A stretch of DNA of 64,000 nt from Alectoria sarmentosa (Eukaryota > Ascomycota > Lecanoromycetes > Lecanorales > Parmeliaceae): contig WOGZ01000002.1 in assembly GCA_009733775.1 (NCBI GenBank), positions 124,001-188,000 of the forward strand, given 5' to 3'. Under the pieces are notes generated by a model. The model had not been told where the DNA came from and searched no databases. It worked only from the letters and a program-made list of their open reading frames with translations. Positions within the stretch are counted from its first letter, which is position 1. The number at the start of each line of letters is the position of its first letter. This document shows positions 33,313 through 43,519 of this stretch, piece after piece. The translations under genes and the position numbers were made by a program.

Positions 33313-34523
33313 GGCGAGAGGGTGTGAGGCGATGTCGTACGGGTTTGAAAGTGGTGGACGCTTGCAAGACGTCAAGGTGGATGGTGCTGGGTTTTGAAGC
33401 TAAATGAGCTGAAAGATATTCGTACCAAGGAAATCTCGGTTACGTTCTTTTGCAAGGCCGGGAAAGTGATTGACCGCAGTGTAGAGTTGAGGAAATGAGA
33501 GTAGTCCCGTAGTCTTATTCACAAAAATGGTGGGAACCCGACTCAACACTTGAAGCGGTCAACACTTTTTCTGAGGCGATGTCATCTCGTCAATCGATAG
33601 GGCGGTCATGTGTGTTGTATCTACAAAGGGTTTTCATTTGAAAAGGGTGTCGTGCAGAATGTTGCACAATAGTTTGGTTGCTGTTGGTTTTTTCGGTCTT
33701 AGCATGTGGTAATTTGCTCACTCGGCAATTGCGTGGCTTTGAGTTGCGAGGGGGTTCGAGATTTTCCCTTGGAAACACCCGGTTTCTATGGAATCATCTC
33801 TGCATTATGGGCATATATACATAGTGGTCCATGACCACCTGCATGTTAATTCTCTATGCTTAAGTAAGCAATCCAGTCACATTAGCCCTAGCCCTAGTGG
33901 AACTCAATTTCCAACAGCCACAGCTGCGCCAAGCGAATTATCCAACGCCATATCACGTGACTGACTCAGCCTTTTCGAACGCTTCTCTGCGTCCTATGAT
34001 CTGCATCTTCAGAGTACATATGCCGACTCATGTTATTGTCGAAGTCGACTCGCCCCTTATAACTGATGGGTCATCGGATACTGAAGGAAAGTGGTGCGGT
34101 GGCAGTAGACCAGAGGGAGATGAAATCCTTACGGATCACTACCAGTTCTTCCTGGGCTAAGAGACGGAAGCGGTGTTGAGGCGTAGAAGCTCTTCGCCAA
34201 ATTTCATGCTGAATCGCTTGGGCTGGTGAGTCTACGGACAGCCCCAAGGGCCAGACCTTTTGAAGTAGAAGAGATGTTAAAAGCCCTGTGAACAAGGGTT
34301 GATAGGACTATGCATGTTGAGCCAATTAGGAAGCTGGAAGACTCACCGACTTATCTGCACAATGAAGCTAGATGTATCGATGTTTAGTGGCGTTTTAGTC
34401 CTCGATCTGCTTGTAAAACCTTGCCGCTTGATCCTTTTTTTTTTTTTGCTTTTTGGTCATTCCGTTTTGGAATTCAACGTCGACTTCTATCATTTAAACA
34501 CATTTGTGTTTATATTGTCTACC
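33313..34523. other. Divergent intergenic region with second CACGTG 16-mer
   Basis: This separates the OGFr gene (minus) from the permease gene (plus). It contains ATCACGTGACTGACTC at 33952-33967, identical to the site upstream of RPL27, and a 13-14 nt T run near 34435 shortly before the permease start. No gene is recognised. The frame at 33897-34160 has no motif. Confidence 0.45.
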
Positions 34524-36458
34524 ATGGCTACTTCCTCTGGGTACGAGCACAAAGTCGGGGCGGCAGTAGAGGCCATTGCGCCTATTACAGCATCCGATGA
34601 TTCCGAATCTCGAAATGACCAGACCGTGGGCTTCACGTACCAAGATAAAACGGACATGAAACGCATGGGCAAAAAACAAGAACTTCGGAGGAATTTTCGA
34701 ACTCTCTCCTCCATAGCCTTCACAACTTGCAATATGGGTACCTGGGAGATTCTGCTGACAGCAAACACGCAAGGGCTTATCGCTGGTGGATCAGCAGGTC
34801 TCTTTTGGTCGCTTGTGTGGGTATACATTGGTCAAGCTTTTGTAATACTATCGCTGGCGGAAATGGCGTCAATTGCGCCTACAGCTGGGGGACAGTATCA
34901 TTGGGTTTCCGAATTTGCACCAAGGAAGTATCAGAAGATCTTAAGTTATACGTCTGGCTGGTTGTCGACACTTGCCTGGCAAAGCTTCGTTGCCGTTGAC
35001 TCATTCCTTGTCGGAGAGGTGATATTAGGAATGGTCGCGATTAATGACCAGTCCTTTGTTCCGCAGAGGTGGCAGGCCACATTGCTGATAATCGCCACCG
35101 TTTTGGCTATAGCTGCATTCAATTTCTTTGCTGGAAAACGGCTAGCCGACGCCGAGAATTTGTTCTTTGCTTTCCATCTTCTTGCTTTTCTTCCCGTGAT
35201 TGTGACGCTGTTAGCCATGACCCCCGAAAAGCAAACGGCAAAGACTGTATTTACGCAGTTCACGGATAACGGAGCTGGTTGGAGCTCGATGGGCTTGACT
35301 GTTATGGTGGGTCAGGTGTCGTGTATATTCGTTGTCCTTGGGTACGTACGTTTCTCCGATGCGCTCTCCTATTTGGTCTTAAAATTGAGTCAAACGACAT
35401 GTTTCGGGAGCAAGAGGAGCTTCTTGCTCCCGAGACCTGTCTTCCAACTTCATTTCCTGCCTCGAATAAGCAATGCTGACTTCGAAATCTGCGTAGTATG
35501 TCATGTCCCATACATAATGAGCTTCCAAACACCAGATTGCTTACTCCGTATACAGGTTCAGACTCGGCAGCACATATGTGTATGTCAGCCGTGTCTCGCT
35601 GCGCTAAATTGTAACTGACCATGATGGCAGCGGAAGAGATCTCGGATGCTGGGCAGGTAGTTCCGCGAAGCATGGTTTGGAGCTTTTTTCTCAACATACC
35701 ATTGACCTTTGGTCTACTCATCTCCTACCTTTTCTGCATTGGCGATATTTCCGAAGCGTTGTCTTCTCCAACGGGCTACCCTTTCATCTACGTATTCCAG
35801 AAGGCAACCGGCTCAGTGGCAGGCGCTACAGGTCTTACCACCGTCATACTCCTACTGCTGATCTTCATCACGACAAGCACCTATGCTTCCACGTCCAGGC
35901 AGCTTTTTGCTTTTGCTAGAGATAATGGGATGCCGTTTTCGAAATGGCTGGCTCGTGTACTTATTTGCATCTAAACCCTATATAGAATATAGCTAATCGC
36001 AATAGGTGCACCCGAAATGGCAAGTTCCCGGAAATTCCATACTCGTGACCTGCCTCTTCACCATGGCCATGTCCCTCATCAACATCGGTTCAACCGTTGC
36101 CTTCAACGCCGTCCTCTCTCTCGGTGTAGTTGCCTTGATGGCCACTTACGGAATCTCAATCGGCTGCGTCCTTCTGAAACGCTTCCACGGCGAACCCTTT
36201 CTTCCCGCTCGATGGACCTTGGGTAAAGCGGGTGGCTACATTAACGTAATAGCAATAGTCTATATTGCTTGGGCTTTCTTTTGGAGCTTCTGGCCGAATG
36301 GTTATGAACCCACCGCGCAGACATTTAATTGGGCTGTGGTGCTGTTTGTGGGGGTGATGGGGATAGCGTGTTTGGAGTATTTTATGCATGCTAGGAGGTT
36401 CTATGACGGGCCAGTGGTGAAGGTTGAGGGGGGGTCCGTGAGGGGTATTGGTGCATAG
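34524..36458 (+). CDS. APC-family permease (GABA/choline/amino-acid type)
   Basis: Four exons, 34524-35340, 35556-35579 (24 nt), 35631-35956 and 36006-36458, give 539 aa with about twelve transmembrane helices. Family marks: an N-terminal LRRNFRTLSSIAFTTCNMGTW segment; ALAEMASIAPTAGGQYHWVSE-like motif (here SLAEMASIAPTAGGQYHW); SDAAAHM-type loop (here SDSAAHMSEEISDA) assembled over exons 2 and 3; and VPRSMVWSFFLNIPLTFG. It is a plasma-membrane proton-coupled importer of amines or amino acids in the yeast Hnm1/Uga4 group. The exact substrate cannot be read from sequence. Removing the first, 215-nt complex intron restores VLGSDSAAHMS. Read without splicing, the frame stops soon after exon 1. 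The first intron contains a nested introner-like element. Confidence 0.9.
35341..35555 (+). other. Predicted [D1,2] stwintron in the permease gene
   Basis: Exon 1 ends CTT-G at 35340. Position 35341 is a G and position 35342 starts GTACGTACG. The internal intron 35342-35496 (155 nt) ends GCGTAG. Removing it joins the lone G to TATGTCATG, creating a second intron (G at 35341 plus 35497-35555, 60 nt) with donor GTATGT, a CTTAC branch-like site and acceptor TACAG. Its removal gives CTT-GGT-TCA (Leu-Gly-Ser) in frame. This matches the known class of spliceosomal twin introns interrupted after donor nucleotide 1. Single-step splicing of the full 215 nt would give the same mRNA, so only a splicing intermediate can settle it. 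Confidence 0.7.
35342..35496 (+). repeat. Introner-like element C (155 nt, internal intron of stwintron)
   Basis: It shares the CGAATAAGCAATGCTGAC branch region with element A and the TTCGAAATcTGCGTAG end with element B. It has the strongest hairpin of the set: CGGGAGCAAGA pairs with TCTTGCTCCCG around a six-base loop. Confidence 0.88.
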
Positions 36459-39071
36459 TATCGCTGATTATTGCCAGACGCTTGCTCTGAGGTCATTTGC
36501 TTGGGCTACGCGGGTATAGAGAATTTGACCATGGACACCGCGTCGCTAATGGGCGAGGTAAATAGATTCGAGACAATGGTCGACTCAGTAGCCAAATCCT
36601 TTCCACGAACTCGTAATCCGCCCGCATGATTAGCGTTTTATCACACTATCAGGGCCTCTCGAGTCAGGATTCTCATGACTAGTTTAAGTCTATCCCCCTT
36701 TGCTCTCCCCACCAGCATCGACTTCACCAAGCCCAATCAAGCATTTGTGCATCTTTCTCCAAAAAGGTCATTGCTCCTGTAGCTGCAGTATCCAATGAAT
36801 TCTATTGCGCGAGGCCAATGGAAACTAACGCTGAGACCCTACCTTAGCTCAAAGATGAGAGATTCAAGTGTGGTGTGGACATATTGTGAGTGTACTAACA
36901 GCCGTTCAAGACAGATAGACCCCTTACGAAAGTTGGTCCACAAGAGCCATACAAGGAACAGATTACTGACCACGGTTATGATAGGCCGTATTTCAAGTTG
37001 CGAGATTTGCTAGCCGAAAATGCAAAAAATTGAGTACCTGATGATCGTGGTTTTCAAATTCCTGTCTTTGGTGTGTCTTCTACGCCTTTGTCCGTTAGCT
37101 CTGATAGATTACGGTAAGCTTCCTGGATATTGTTACCTTGGCGAAACTTATCGGATTGCTTACGCACATGGAGTTTGTGTTCTAAGCTGTGTGTACAGCG
37201 ACACCGGAAACCCACAGTGAGAAGGTGAGAGGCACCATAGATTGGGCTAAAATCGAGATGTACGCCCCCTAGACAATAAAGCTCGGTGCTTGCACGAACC
37301 TGCCTGCCTGCACGAACCCGAACCCACCTGCAAGTACCCGATCTCGCTCTTCCTGCAGCTCGACATCTCGGCATGTCTAGACGAAGGGATATCATTTCCC
37401 CTACCAGGCGACCTCGCGTTCGAGGGATGCAGCACTGATAGCAGCACTTCGTGGGCGATCGGTCTTGCGGCTACCACCCTTGAGCGCAGCTGCGCGTGGT
37501 ACAATGCTGCGGCTTCATGCACGAAGCGTCACCGTTGATCAGTCGACAGCAATATTCCGGAGGGCGGTCTCATCTGCCCCGGAGACATCACAACCCAGGA
37601 GGATGAAGACCATCCAATGCTGCGGCTTCATGCCGGAAGGACCGGCATCGGTTTTGGGGATATGCGTCTACTTTGAGATGGAATGGGCGGGGATGATTCG
37701 GATACTGCAGTGTCGTGCGCAGACTTGACTTCAGTGTCATGCAAGGTGAGCTGGGTCATTCCTCCCACTGAAAGATTCTGACTGATCGCGGTCAGCGGAT
37801 GGGTTTGGAGGTCCATCGCCCATTCTGAGCCTGCAGCCGATGGAAGCTAGTAGTGTCCTTCAAACTTCGCAGCTTGATTTCAAATTTACATATCGGCAGT
37901 AGCCGCGCGTACAAGAGCCGTTCCTTGATGACAATCGTAGCATCCGCAAACACCGGTCGACAGAATGACAGAAGTTTGGTCCGCTGGGAGAATGACTTAC
38001 TAGCGAATGAATAGACAGTTGAAAAGCATGGTGTTGACAATCAATTTTCTCGGGGAGGTCGTTCAGCGACTTGAGATGTTGGACGGGGAGGGATGAGCGG
38101 AGACAAGAGCTTTCTTTTTGGTCAACGGGGACCATCGTGTCCCCCGCGCCAAGTCCACTGGCGCTGCTCTGTTCGCTTCACCATTCTCCATCTGCCTATT
38201 CGATCTCTCATAATCATTCATCCTGAGCAACATCACTTCTTGGTATTCCTCGCCGACCGGGATACGAGTATTTGACCGAAGACTGTTAAGGTGGAGATGG
38301 ACAACCTCGTTCCCAGTCTTCGGTTCGGAAGATGGGAAGTGCAGATATGTGGTCAGGGGTCCGTCTTCCTGTATATTTCCAGACGAGCAACTCGACAGGG
38401 TTCGAGACTAGATATTACGGTGATTCGACTAAAAAGGCCTCGTTAGTGAGGATGCCTGTAAATTAAGAGTAAGTGAAAATCGCGCATCTGACAGGTTGAC
38501 ATGACTAGGGTTTATGATATATTATTGGCCAATTATATCAAAAGACCTTGTCGAGGTCTGTCCCACTTTCCATGATATAAGATCATGATATAATACTATC
38601 ATGTGATATTGTAGTGTGATACCATCGCTCGTCAATAGGCCCATTCAAGATCTCACCGTCGCCGTCGTTATGATATCCCAACGAGGTCTCACGCTCAAGA
38701 ACCGTTCCTTCCCATAATTGAATCCCAACAGCCCCCGTGATGATGAGAACTTTGGTTGTAAAGACATGGACACGACTTCCCGACCATTGGGAGAAACTTA
38801 GGGCCCAATGTAGCTTAGCGTATTTTGGGGCCAAGACATGACGTCGTAGTGATCCACGGGCGGGCCGCGCCTCCCGCTGTTGATGTTCATCAGTATCCCC
38901 ACGTTCGAGCTGCATTTGTAATCTTTCGCCCCTCGCCCCTCGCTTTCAGCATTTACGAAGCTTCGGTCACTTTTTGCTTCCGCTTTCTCTCCTTAAGAAC
39001 ACTCATCTGTCTGCAAATTTTCTTCGAAAGGTATATGCCTTTTTTTCTCCTACAACATATACTCCATAACA
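36459..39071. other. Gene-free interval, 2.6 kb
   Basis: No recognisable gene on either strand. Scattered frames of 60-113 codons lack motifs. A 19-nt direct repeat (37502-37520 and 37615-37633) and a short CTGCACGAACC duplication near 37295-37310 are the only structure noticed. The right end contains the promoter of the hydroquinone reductase gene. Confidence 0.45.
37502..37633. repeat. 19-nt direct repeat pair
   Basis: CAATGCTGCGGCTTCATGC occurs at 37502-37520 and again at 37615-37633, 113 bp apart, in otherwise unassigned DNA. Confidence 0.6.
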
Positions 39072-40282
39072 ATGGCAGAAAAAGTCCGTCAAGCAACCCA
39101 GTCTTATTCGATAGCCCCGCTGACCTCATTACCAGGCACCAATCCACAAGCATGCTGATGCTGACGGCCAGTTTCGCCGCAAGGCCAGCCAGTTTCGGGA
39201 CTTCATCTCCTCAGCGCCCGACTCCAAGTTCCCTCCAGAAAAAGACCGCTATGCCCTCTACATCAACTACGGTTCGTATATTCCGAGTCCTTATTGCCTA
39301 TTATGGCCCAAATTTTGAGCCCTGAAACACGTCTCGGGAGTTCAGAGTTCGAAGACGTGTCTTAAGACTCGAAATCCATCCTTGAATAAGAAATGCTGAC
39401 TCCGAAATCATAGGCTGTCCCTGGGCCCACCGCGCGAACCTCGTCCGCTCTCTGAAAGGCCTAGAACCCATCATCCAACTCATCATCTGCGATTTTGAGC
39501 TCACCAAAGAGGGATGGCTCTTCACCGGCCGCGATGGCTCGGATAAGAAAGATCCATTGTATGGCTTTACCAGAATGCAAGACCTGTACAAGAAGGCCGA
39601 TCCGGAGTATGAGGGAAGGTTCACGGTGCCTGTTCTGTGGGATAAGAAGATGGAGACGATTGTGAATAATGAGAGTAGTGAGATTATAAGGATGTTCTAC
39701 TCCGAATTTGACTCCCTGCTGCCCCAGCATCTGCGTGAAGATCAGAAGCCTGGAGGTGGGTTCTATCCTACAAAACTGCAAAAGGAGATCGATGCGATGA
39801 ACGAGTGGGTCTACAACACCGTCAATAACGGCGTGTACAAGACCGGCTTCGCAACGACACAGGACGCTTACGAAGCGAATCTGTACCCTCTCTTCGAGTC
39901 TTTGGATCGATTGGAAAAGCATCTCGGAGAACCAGGGCATCATCCGTACTTGTTCGGCGAGCACATTACGGAAGCGGATATCAGACTGTATACGACGATG
40001 ATCAGGTTTGATGTTGCCTATTATAATATCTTCATGTGCAACTTGAAGATGATAAGGCACGATTACCCGAGATTGAGTCGATGGTTGAGGAATCTTTATT
40101 GGGATGGAGGAAAGACAGTCAATGGGCACGCTTTCAAGGACACGGTGTTTTTTTGGACTTTCAAGTACGGATACCTTCGGGCCAAGGGCAGAAATGAGCC
40201 GGACGAGAAACTTGTGGTTCCGAAGGGACCACTGCCGGATATCCAGCCACTGGATGACGATAGAATGACCAATGGGCATTAG
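39072..40282 (+). CDS. Glutathionyl-hydroquinone reductase (GST omega/Ecm4-like)
   Basis: Exons 39072-39083 (12 nt, MAEK), 39136-39271 and 39414-40282 give 338 aa, the family length. Exon 2 reads APIHKHADADGQFRRKASQFRDFI and ends at DRYALYINYG. Exon 3 begins CPWAHR, the catalytic Cys-Pro-Trp-Ala motif of S-glutathionyl-hydroquinone reductases. Further family segments: LEPIIQLIICDFELTKEGW, the glutathione-site RFTVPVLWDKK and NNESSEIIRMFYSEFD, and the helical C domain LFGEHITEADIRLYTTMIRFD. The enzyme reductively removes glutathione from quinone conjugates in the cytosol, a detoxification step. The 142-nt intron lies one codon before the catalytic Cys and is an introner-like element. The first intron (52 nt) uses an unusual GTCCGT donor, so the 4-residue first exon is less certain than the rest. 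Confidence 0.92.
39272..39413 (+). repeat. Introner-like element D (142-nt intron)
   Basis: It starts GTTCGTATATTCCGAGTCC and ends with a TTGAATAAGAAATGCTGAC branch region followed by TCCGAAATCATAG. The centre pairs ACACGTCT with AGACGTGT. It aligns along most of its length with element A (for example AAATTTTGAGCCCTGAAACA versus GAATCTTGGGCACTGAGACA). Confidence 0.88.
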
Positions 40283-40874
40283 ACAGCAGTCACGGGTTTT
40301 AAATTTCTGGCAAAAAGTCAATCAAGCGCATGCACATTGTCTGTTGTTGGAGGTATTTAGTTCGTGTTAGGTTCGATTCCTAATGGCGTTGGTACAATGG
40401 TGCTGCGGTGCTTCTAATTTCTTTTATCCACATAGGCCAATCTCAACATGAATGGAAGATCGGGAAAGCCAGCACCGCGTAAGAGTAATTGTTGAGCCCA
40501 GCTTGGCTACTGTCATATTATGAGAACCCAAGCAGAAACAGCCCATAAATCAGAATTTCTGAACCCTTCTCCTCCAGATACCATATTCTCCTCCATTTTT
40601 CCTCATGTCTTCCTCGCGCTTCACCCACGCCTACGTCACATAGTTTCTCTTTCTCCCCGAAACTTCCTCCAGCGTTCTACTACGGCTTGATCTCCCTCAA
40701 ATTATCCCTACCCAATTCCTCCTTGTTGCCGTCTCTTTTCTTCCCCAATCCCTCCACCTTATCAATAAACCCTCTTGCCACTTCCTTTCCACTCTCACGC
40801 CTCCTTGAACACCTCATTCTCAGCAACGTTCTTATACCAAGTCCTCGCATTATCGTAGTCCGTTTCAATCCTCT
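40283..40874. other. Convergent spacer with 28-codon frame downstream of 2EXR gene
   Basis: This lies between the hydroquinone reductase gene (plus) and the 2EXR gene (minus). On the minus strand, 40795-40878 encodes a short protein-like peptide (MKRIETDYDNARTWYKNVAE...) overlapping the 2EXR stop codon in another frame. A GGTTCGATTCC box near 40370 does not extend to a tRNA. Confidence 0.4.
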
Positions 40875-41714
40875 TCATAGGTCGATATCAGTGTCAGCCA
40901 ACAGCATCTTCTCCCACTCATCAACCTCAATCTCCTCCATCTCAGATTCCTCCAGTGTCTTGATAACCACCCCTTCTTCAACCTCAATCTCGGCGCCTGT
41001 CCTCCTCTTCAACGCCTTCAGTAATCCAACTATCGCTTTCGTCTTCTTGTCCACCTCGCTAGTCCTCATCAGCCATTGAGTTTCGACGGTACGCCAATCA
41101 GGCTGAATGGCAAATTTGAGGCGCCTCGGCATGGACTTCGTGGCTTGCTCTTCGGCCAAGAGCCTAAGGATCCGCAACACTGTCTGTCCGATGTGTGAGA
41201 AGTAGCTGCCGCACATGCTGTCGCCCCAGATTGCGTGGCACGAGGTGATGAGCTCTATCTTGAGTAGGCGTTGGAAGCAATGTGGGTAGATGTAGCCCTC
41301 GGCTATAAGCTCAGGCCGTCCTTTGATCTCGAGGTCTTCACTTGTCGGGGGTGCAGTGCGCCATTCCAGCCTGTTCGCTGGCTTCACGACCTCACGGGTA
41401 TCTTTGCGGAAGAGCTCAGGTGGGTCGATGAGGTCGTCAGGGTGGTAGCCGCCGCTGCATTGCACCACGACCGGCGTGGCGAGATAGATCCGGACACTGG
41501 CGGTGTCGTAGAGGATGGAGATGGCTTCGGAGTAGATTTGCCGGTTGACGCGGAGGATCGTGGGGTCCGTGTCGAAGGAGGCTTCTCTGCCTTGTCTGTC
41601 GTGGTAGAGGGTGTGGACGCGGGCGGGATCGGGGCCGAGGAGCTCCCGGTAGATCTTGATACGGAGCTCTGAGGGGAGAGCGAGCAGTGGCGATGCTTGG
41701 GTTGTGGCGGCCAT
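40875..41714 (-). CDS. 2EXR / F-box-like domain protein
   Basis: A single exon of 279 aa with its ATG at 41714. The N terminus shows the fungal 2EXR pattern: SPLLALPSELRIKIYRELLG (residues 8-27), then the charged DRQGREASFDTDPTILRVNRQIYSEAISILYDTA block. The protein family is large in filamentous fungi and usually of unknown function. The first helix resembles an F-box, so an SCF ubiquitin-ligase adaptor role is possible but not shown. The middle has KIELITSCHAIWGD and the C terminus is acidic (EVEEGVVIKTLEESEMEEIEVDEWE). The stop codon overlaps a second short frame that looks like a continuation, so the original protein may have been about 27 residues longer. Confidence 0.75.
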   Translation of the reverse strand: MAATTQASPLLALPSELRIKIYRELLGPDPARVHTLYHDRQGREASFDTDPTILRVNRQIYSEAISILYDTASVRIYLATPVVVQCSGGYHPDDLIDPPELFRKDTREVVKPANRLEWRTAPPTSEDLEIKGRPELIAEGYIYPHCFQRLLKIELITSCHAIWGDSMCGSYFSHIGQTVLRILRLLAEEQATKSMPRRLKFAIQPDWRTVETQWLMRTSEVDKKTKAIVGLLKALKRRTGAEIEVEEGVVIKTLEESEMEEIEVDEWEKMLLADTDIDL

Positions 41715-42107
41715 GTCTGCGTTCTGCTTAAAGAGAGGTGGAAAGGAAGGGATATACAGAGAGGCAGACCCTATGCGTACCGCCCTAGTGGTGTATGCCT
41801 AAAGAAAAGGGTGTACGCGTAGTGGATGCACAATCAATACTTCAGGGAGACAGCAGGCTCCAATTCGTGAATTTCGAGGTCGGTGCCTCGGCCGTGGGCA
41901 CCGCTAAATCCTCCAACAACATGTAGGGAGTGAACTGCTCTGGGCCCTTGGCTTGTCCCGCAGTATGATTGACAACACACACACACACACACACCTCCAA
42001 CAACATGAGCAATAGGAAGGAGCGTAAGTGCGACGTGTGCAATTAGATCATTGCTGCGACACGATGTTTCCTAGAACGACATATGCAAGTAGTCAAACTT
42101 CAGAGCC
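41715..42107. other. Intergenic with (AC)n microsatellite
   Basis: This is a divergent spacer between the 2EXR gene and the ankyrin pseudogene. It contains an (AC)n run at about 41972-41994 and no gene. Confidence 0.5.
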
Positions 42108-43101
42108 ATGGGCGACCATCAGCCAAGTCGTGACAATGCTCTCTTACAAGCAATAAGAGACCAAAACATCGAGAGTGTTCGCAAAATCCTTTCGACAAAC
42201 GTCAAGCCCAACGATGTGCCCCCAAGAATTCTCTCGCACAATGCAGCTTGCTACCTGCGATTCGGACCAACGCTCGAAGTGGGTGACATTCCACAAGCTC
42301 TTAGTGCGCCCTATTACCAAAGGGAGGATGTGTTGCTCGAGATCAACCGCCCTCAGCTTACGAGAACCAATGACGACGAGGTAGAGGATCGATTCCAAGA
42401 CTGCATCGCCAGGTTCTGGACCGGCATCGATTTTCCATCGCGCAATGTAGTTCCCTACAGTGACGCAATACCTGCTATCATCGAAGCAGCACAAGAAGAC
42501 TCTCTTGCCGTCTTTGATCTTCTCTGTGAAGCGGGAGCTGGAACTTCGTTTTGGAAGACTAAATCGCTAGAGATCGCTCTCGAAGCCTCACCTTCTAGTC
42601 TTGCCGTAACAACGCCATTGCACGCAGCCATCTGGAGCCGCAATTTTGCAATGGCTGGATCATCTCCTCGCTCTTGGCTTCTAACGTGGACGCTATGCCG
42701 CTCGCACGGCTGAACTATCTTTCTCCTACAGAGAGATCCGGACGATCCTTCCTTGCCCGGTCCAAATCACCGCACCAGAGTCCTCGATCGTGATGTAGGC
42801 GGCCAAGGACAGCAACTTTACTGGCAACCGGGCAATCCAGTGCAGCATCCATTCCTTAACAACAGGGCCACGGCCGACCAACGGTTTGGCCAGTTTGTGC
42901 GAGACCACAGTATTCTGACGTGAGACAATTTTCCAAATTGGGACCAAGCAGCGCAGCAATGGACCTGGGACCAGAACCCGAATCATCCGGGCTTTTATTC
43001 TAGTGAGCTATTTGGAGAAATGCAGAATGATATGAGATAACCTCCGGCCGATATGCATCCAAATGCGGGGTGGCCTGCTGATCCATATCAGCCCCCATAA
43101 G
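42108..43101 (+). pseudogene. Broken ankyrin-repeat protein gene
   Basis: The first 600 bp read MGDHQPSRDNALLQAIRDQN and onward into ankyrin-like segments (AVFDLLCEAGAGTSFWKTKS; TTPLHAAIWSRNFAM). After that the expected LDHLLALG continues only in another frame, and a further frame change follows near 42690. From 42729 a third open stretch reads QRDPDDPSLPGPNHRTRVLD, VGGQGQQLYWQPGNP and so on. It has an in-frame TGA after SILT and a TAA after NDMR (a Gln codon turned stop by C-to-T) before a natural end near 43101. A small unseen intron (CTACAG acceptor at 42724-42729) could explain one frame change but not the internal stops. Ankyrin repeats mediate protein contacts. This copy is probably non-functional and its stops fit mild RIP. 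Confidence 0.6.
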
Positions 43102-43519
43102 CCTGTCTACATTGTCCCTGAGGGATCTCTGGGAATGTCTTCGCATCGAAAAGTAGATTCCTGTCCTCTTCTACGCAACAACGACGGAATCATTTGGTCT
43201 AAAATACCCTCAAGATTTTGTTCCCTTCTGTAATAAAACATAACATATTCTGAGCCTACTATCGAATTGGCATACATTCGATTAGATCGCAGGCACGATT
43301 GTTCTATCGGGATTGATTGCTTCACGAGCTCCCATCGTCCCATTTAATCGGTACATACAGAAAGACCATTCTCTTGCTCCGTCAAATCTACTCAAGTTCG
43401 CGCATATGCAGACATTAGCAATCTATCATAGCCTACTCTTCCGAACAGTTCGGAGCACAACATACAGCTATTGACAAGCATTGTGCGTAAGAAAGGACGC
43501 AGAACCAGACCAACTGGCA
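43102..43519. other. Intergenic, no gene seen
   Basis: This lies between the ankyrin pseudogene and the 3' end of the oxygenase gene. No motif noticed. Confidence 0.5.

Noticed and set aside
39461..40321. 286-codon minus-strand frame across the hydroquinone reductase gene
   Set aside because: Antisense shadow of a strongly supported gene, with no recognisable content.
40355..40395. Second tRNA-like box with a perfect TTAGG/CCTAA T-stem
   Set aside because: The acceptor stem needs AACGCCA about 70 nt upstream, which is absent. No A-box or anticodon arm.
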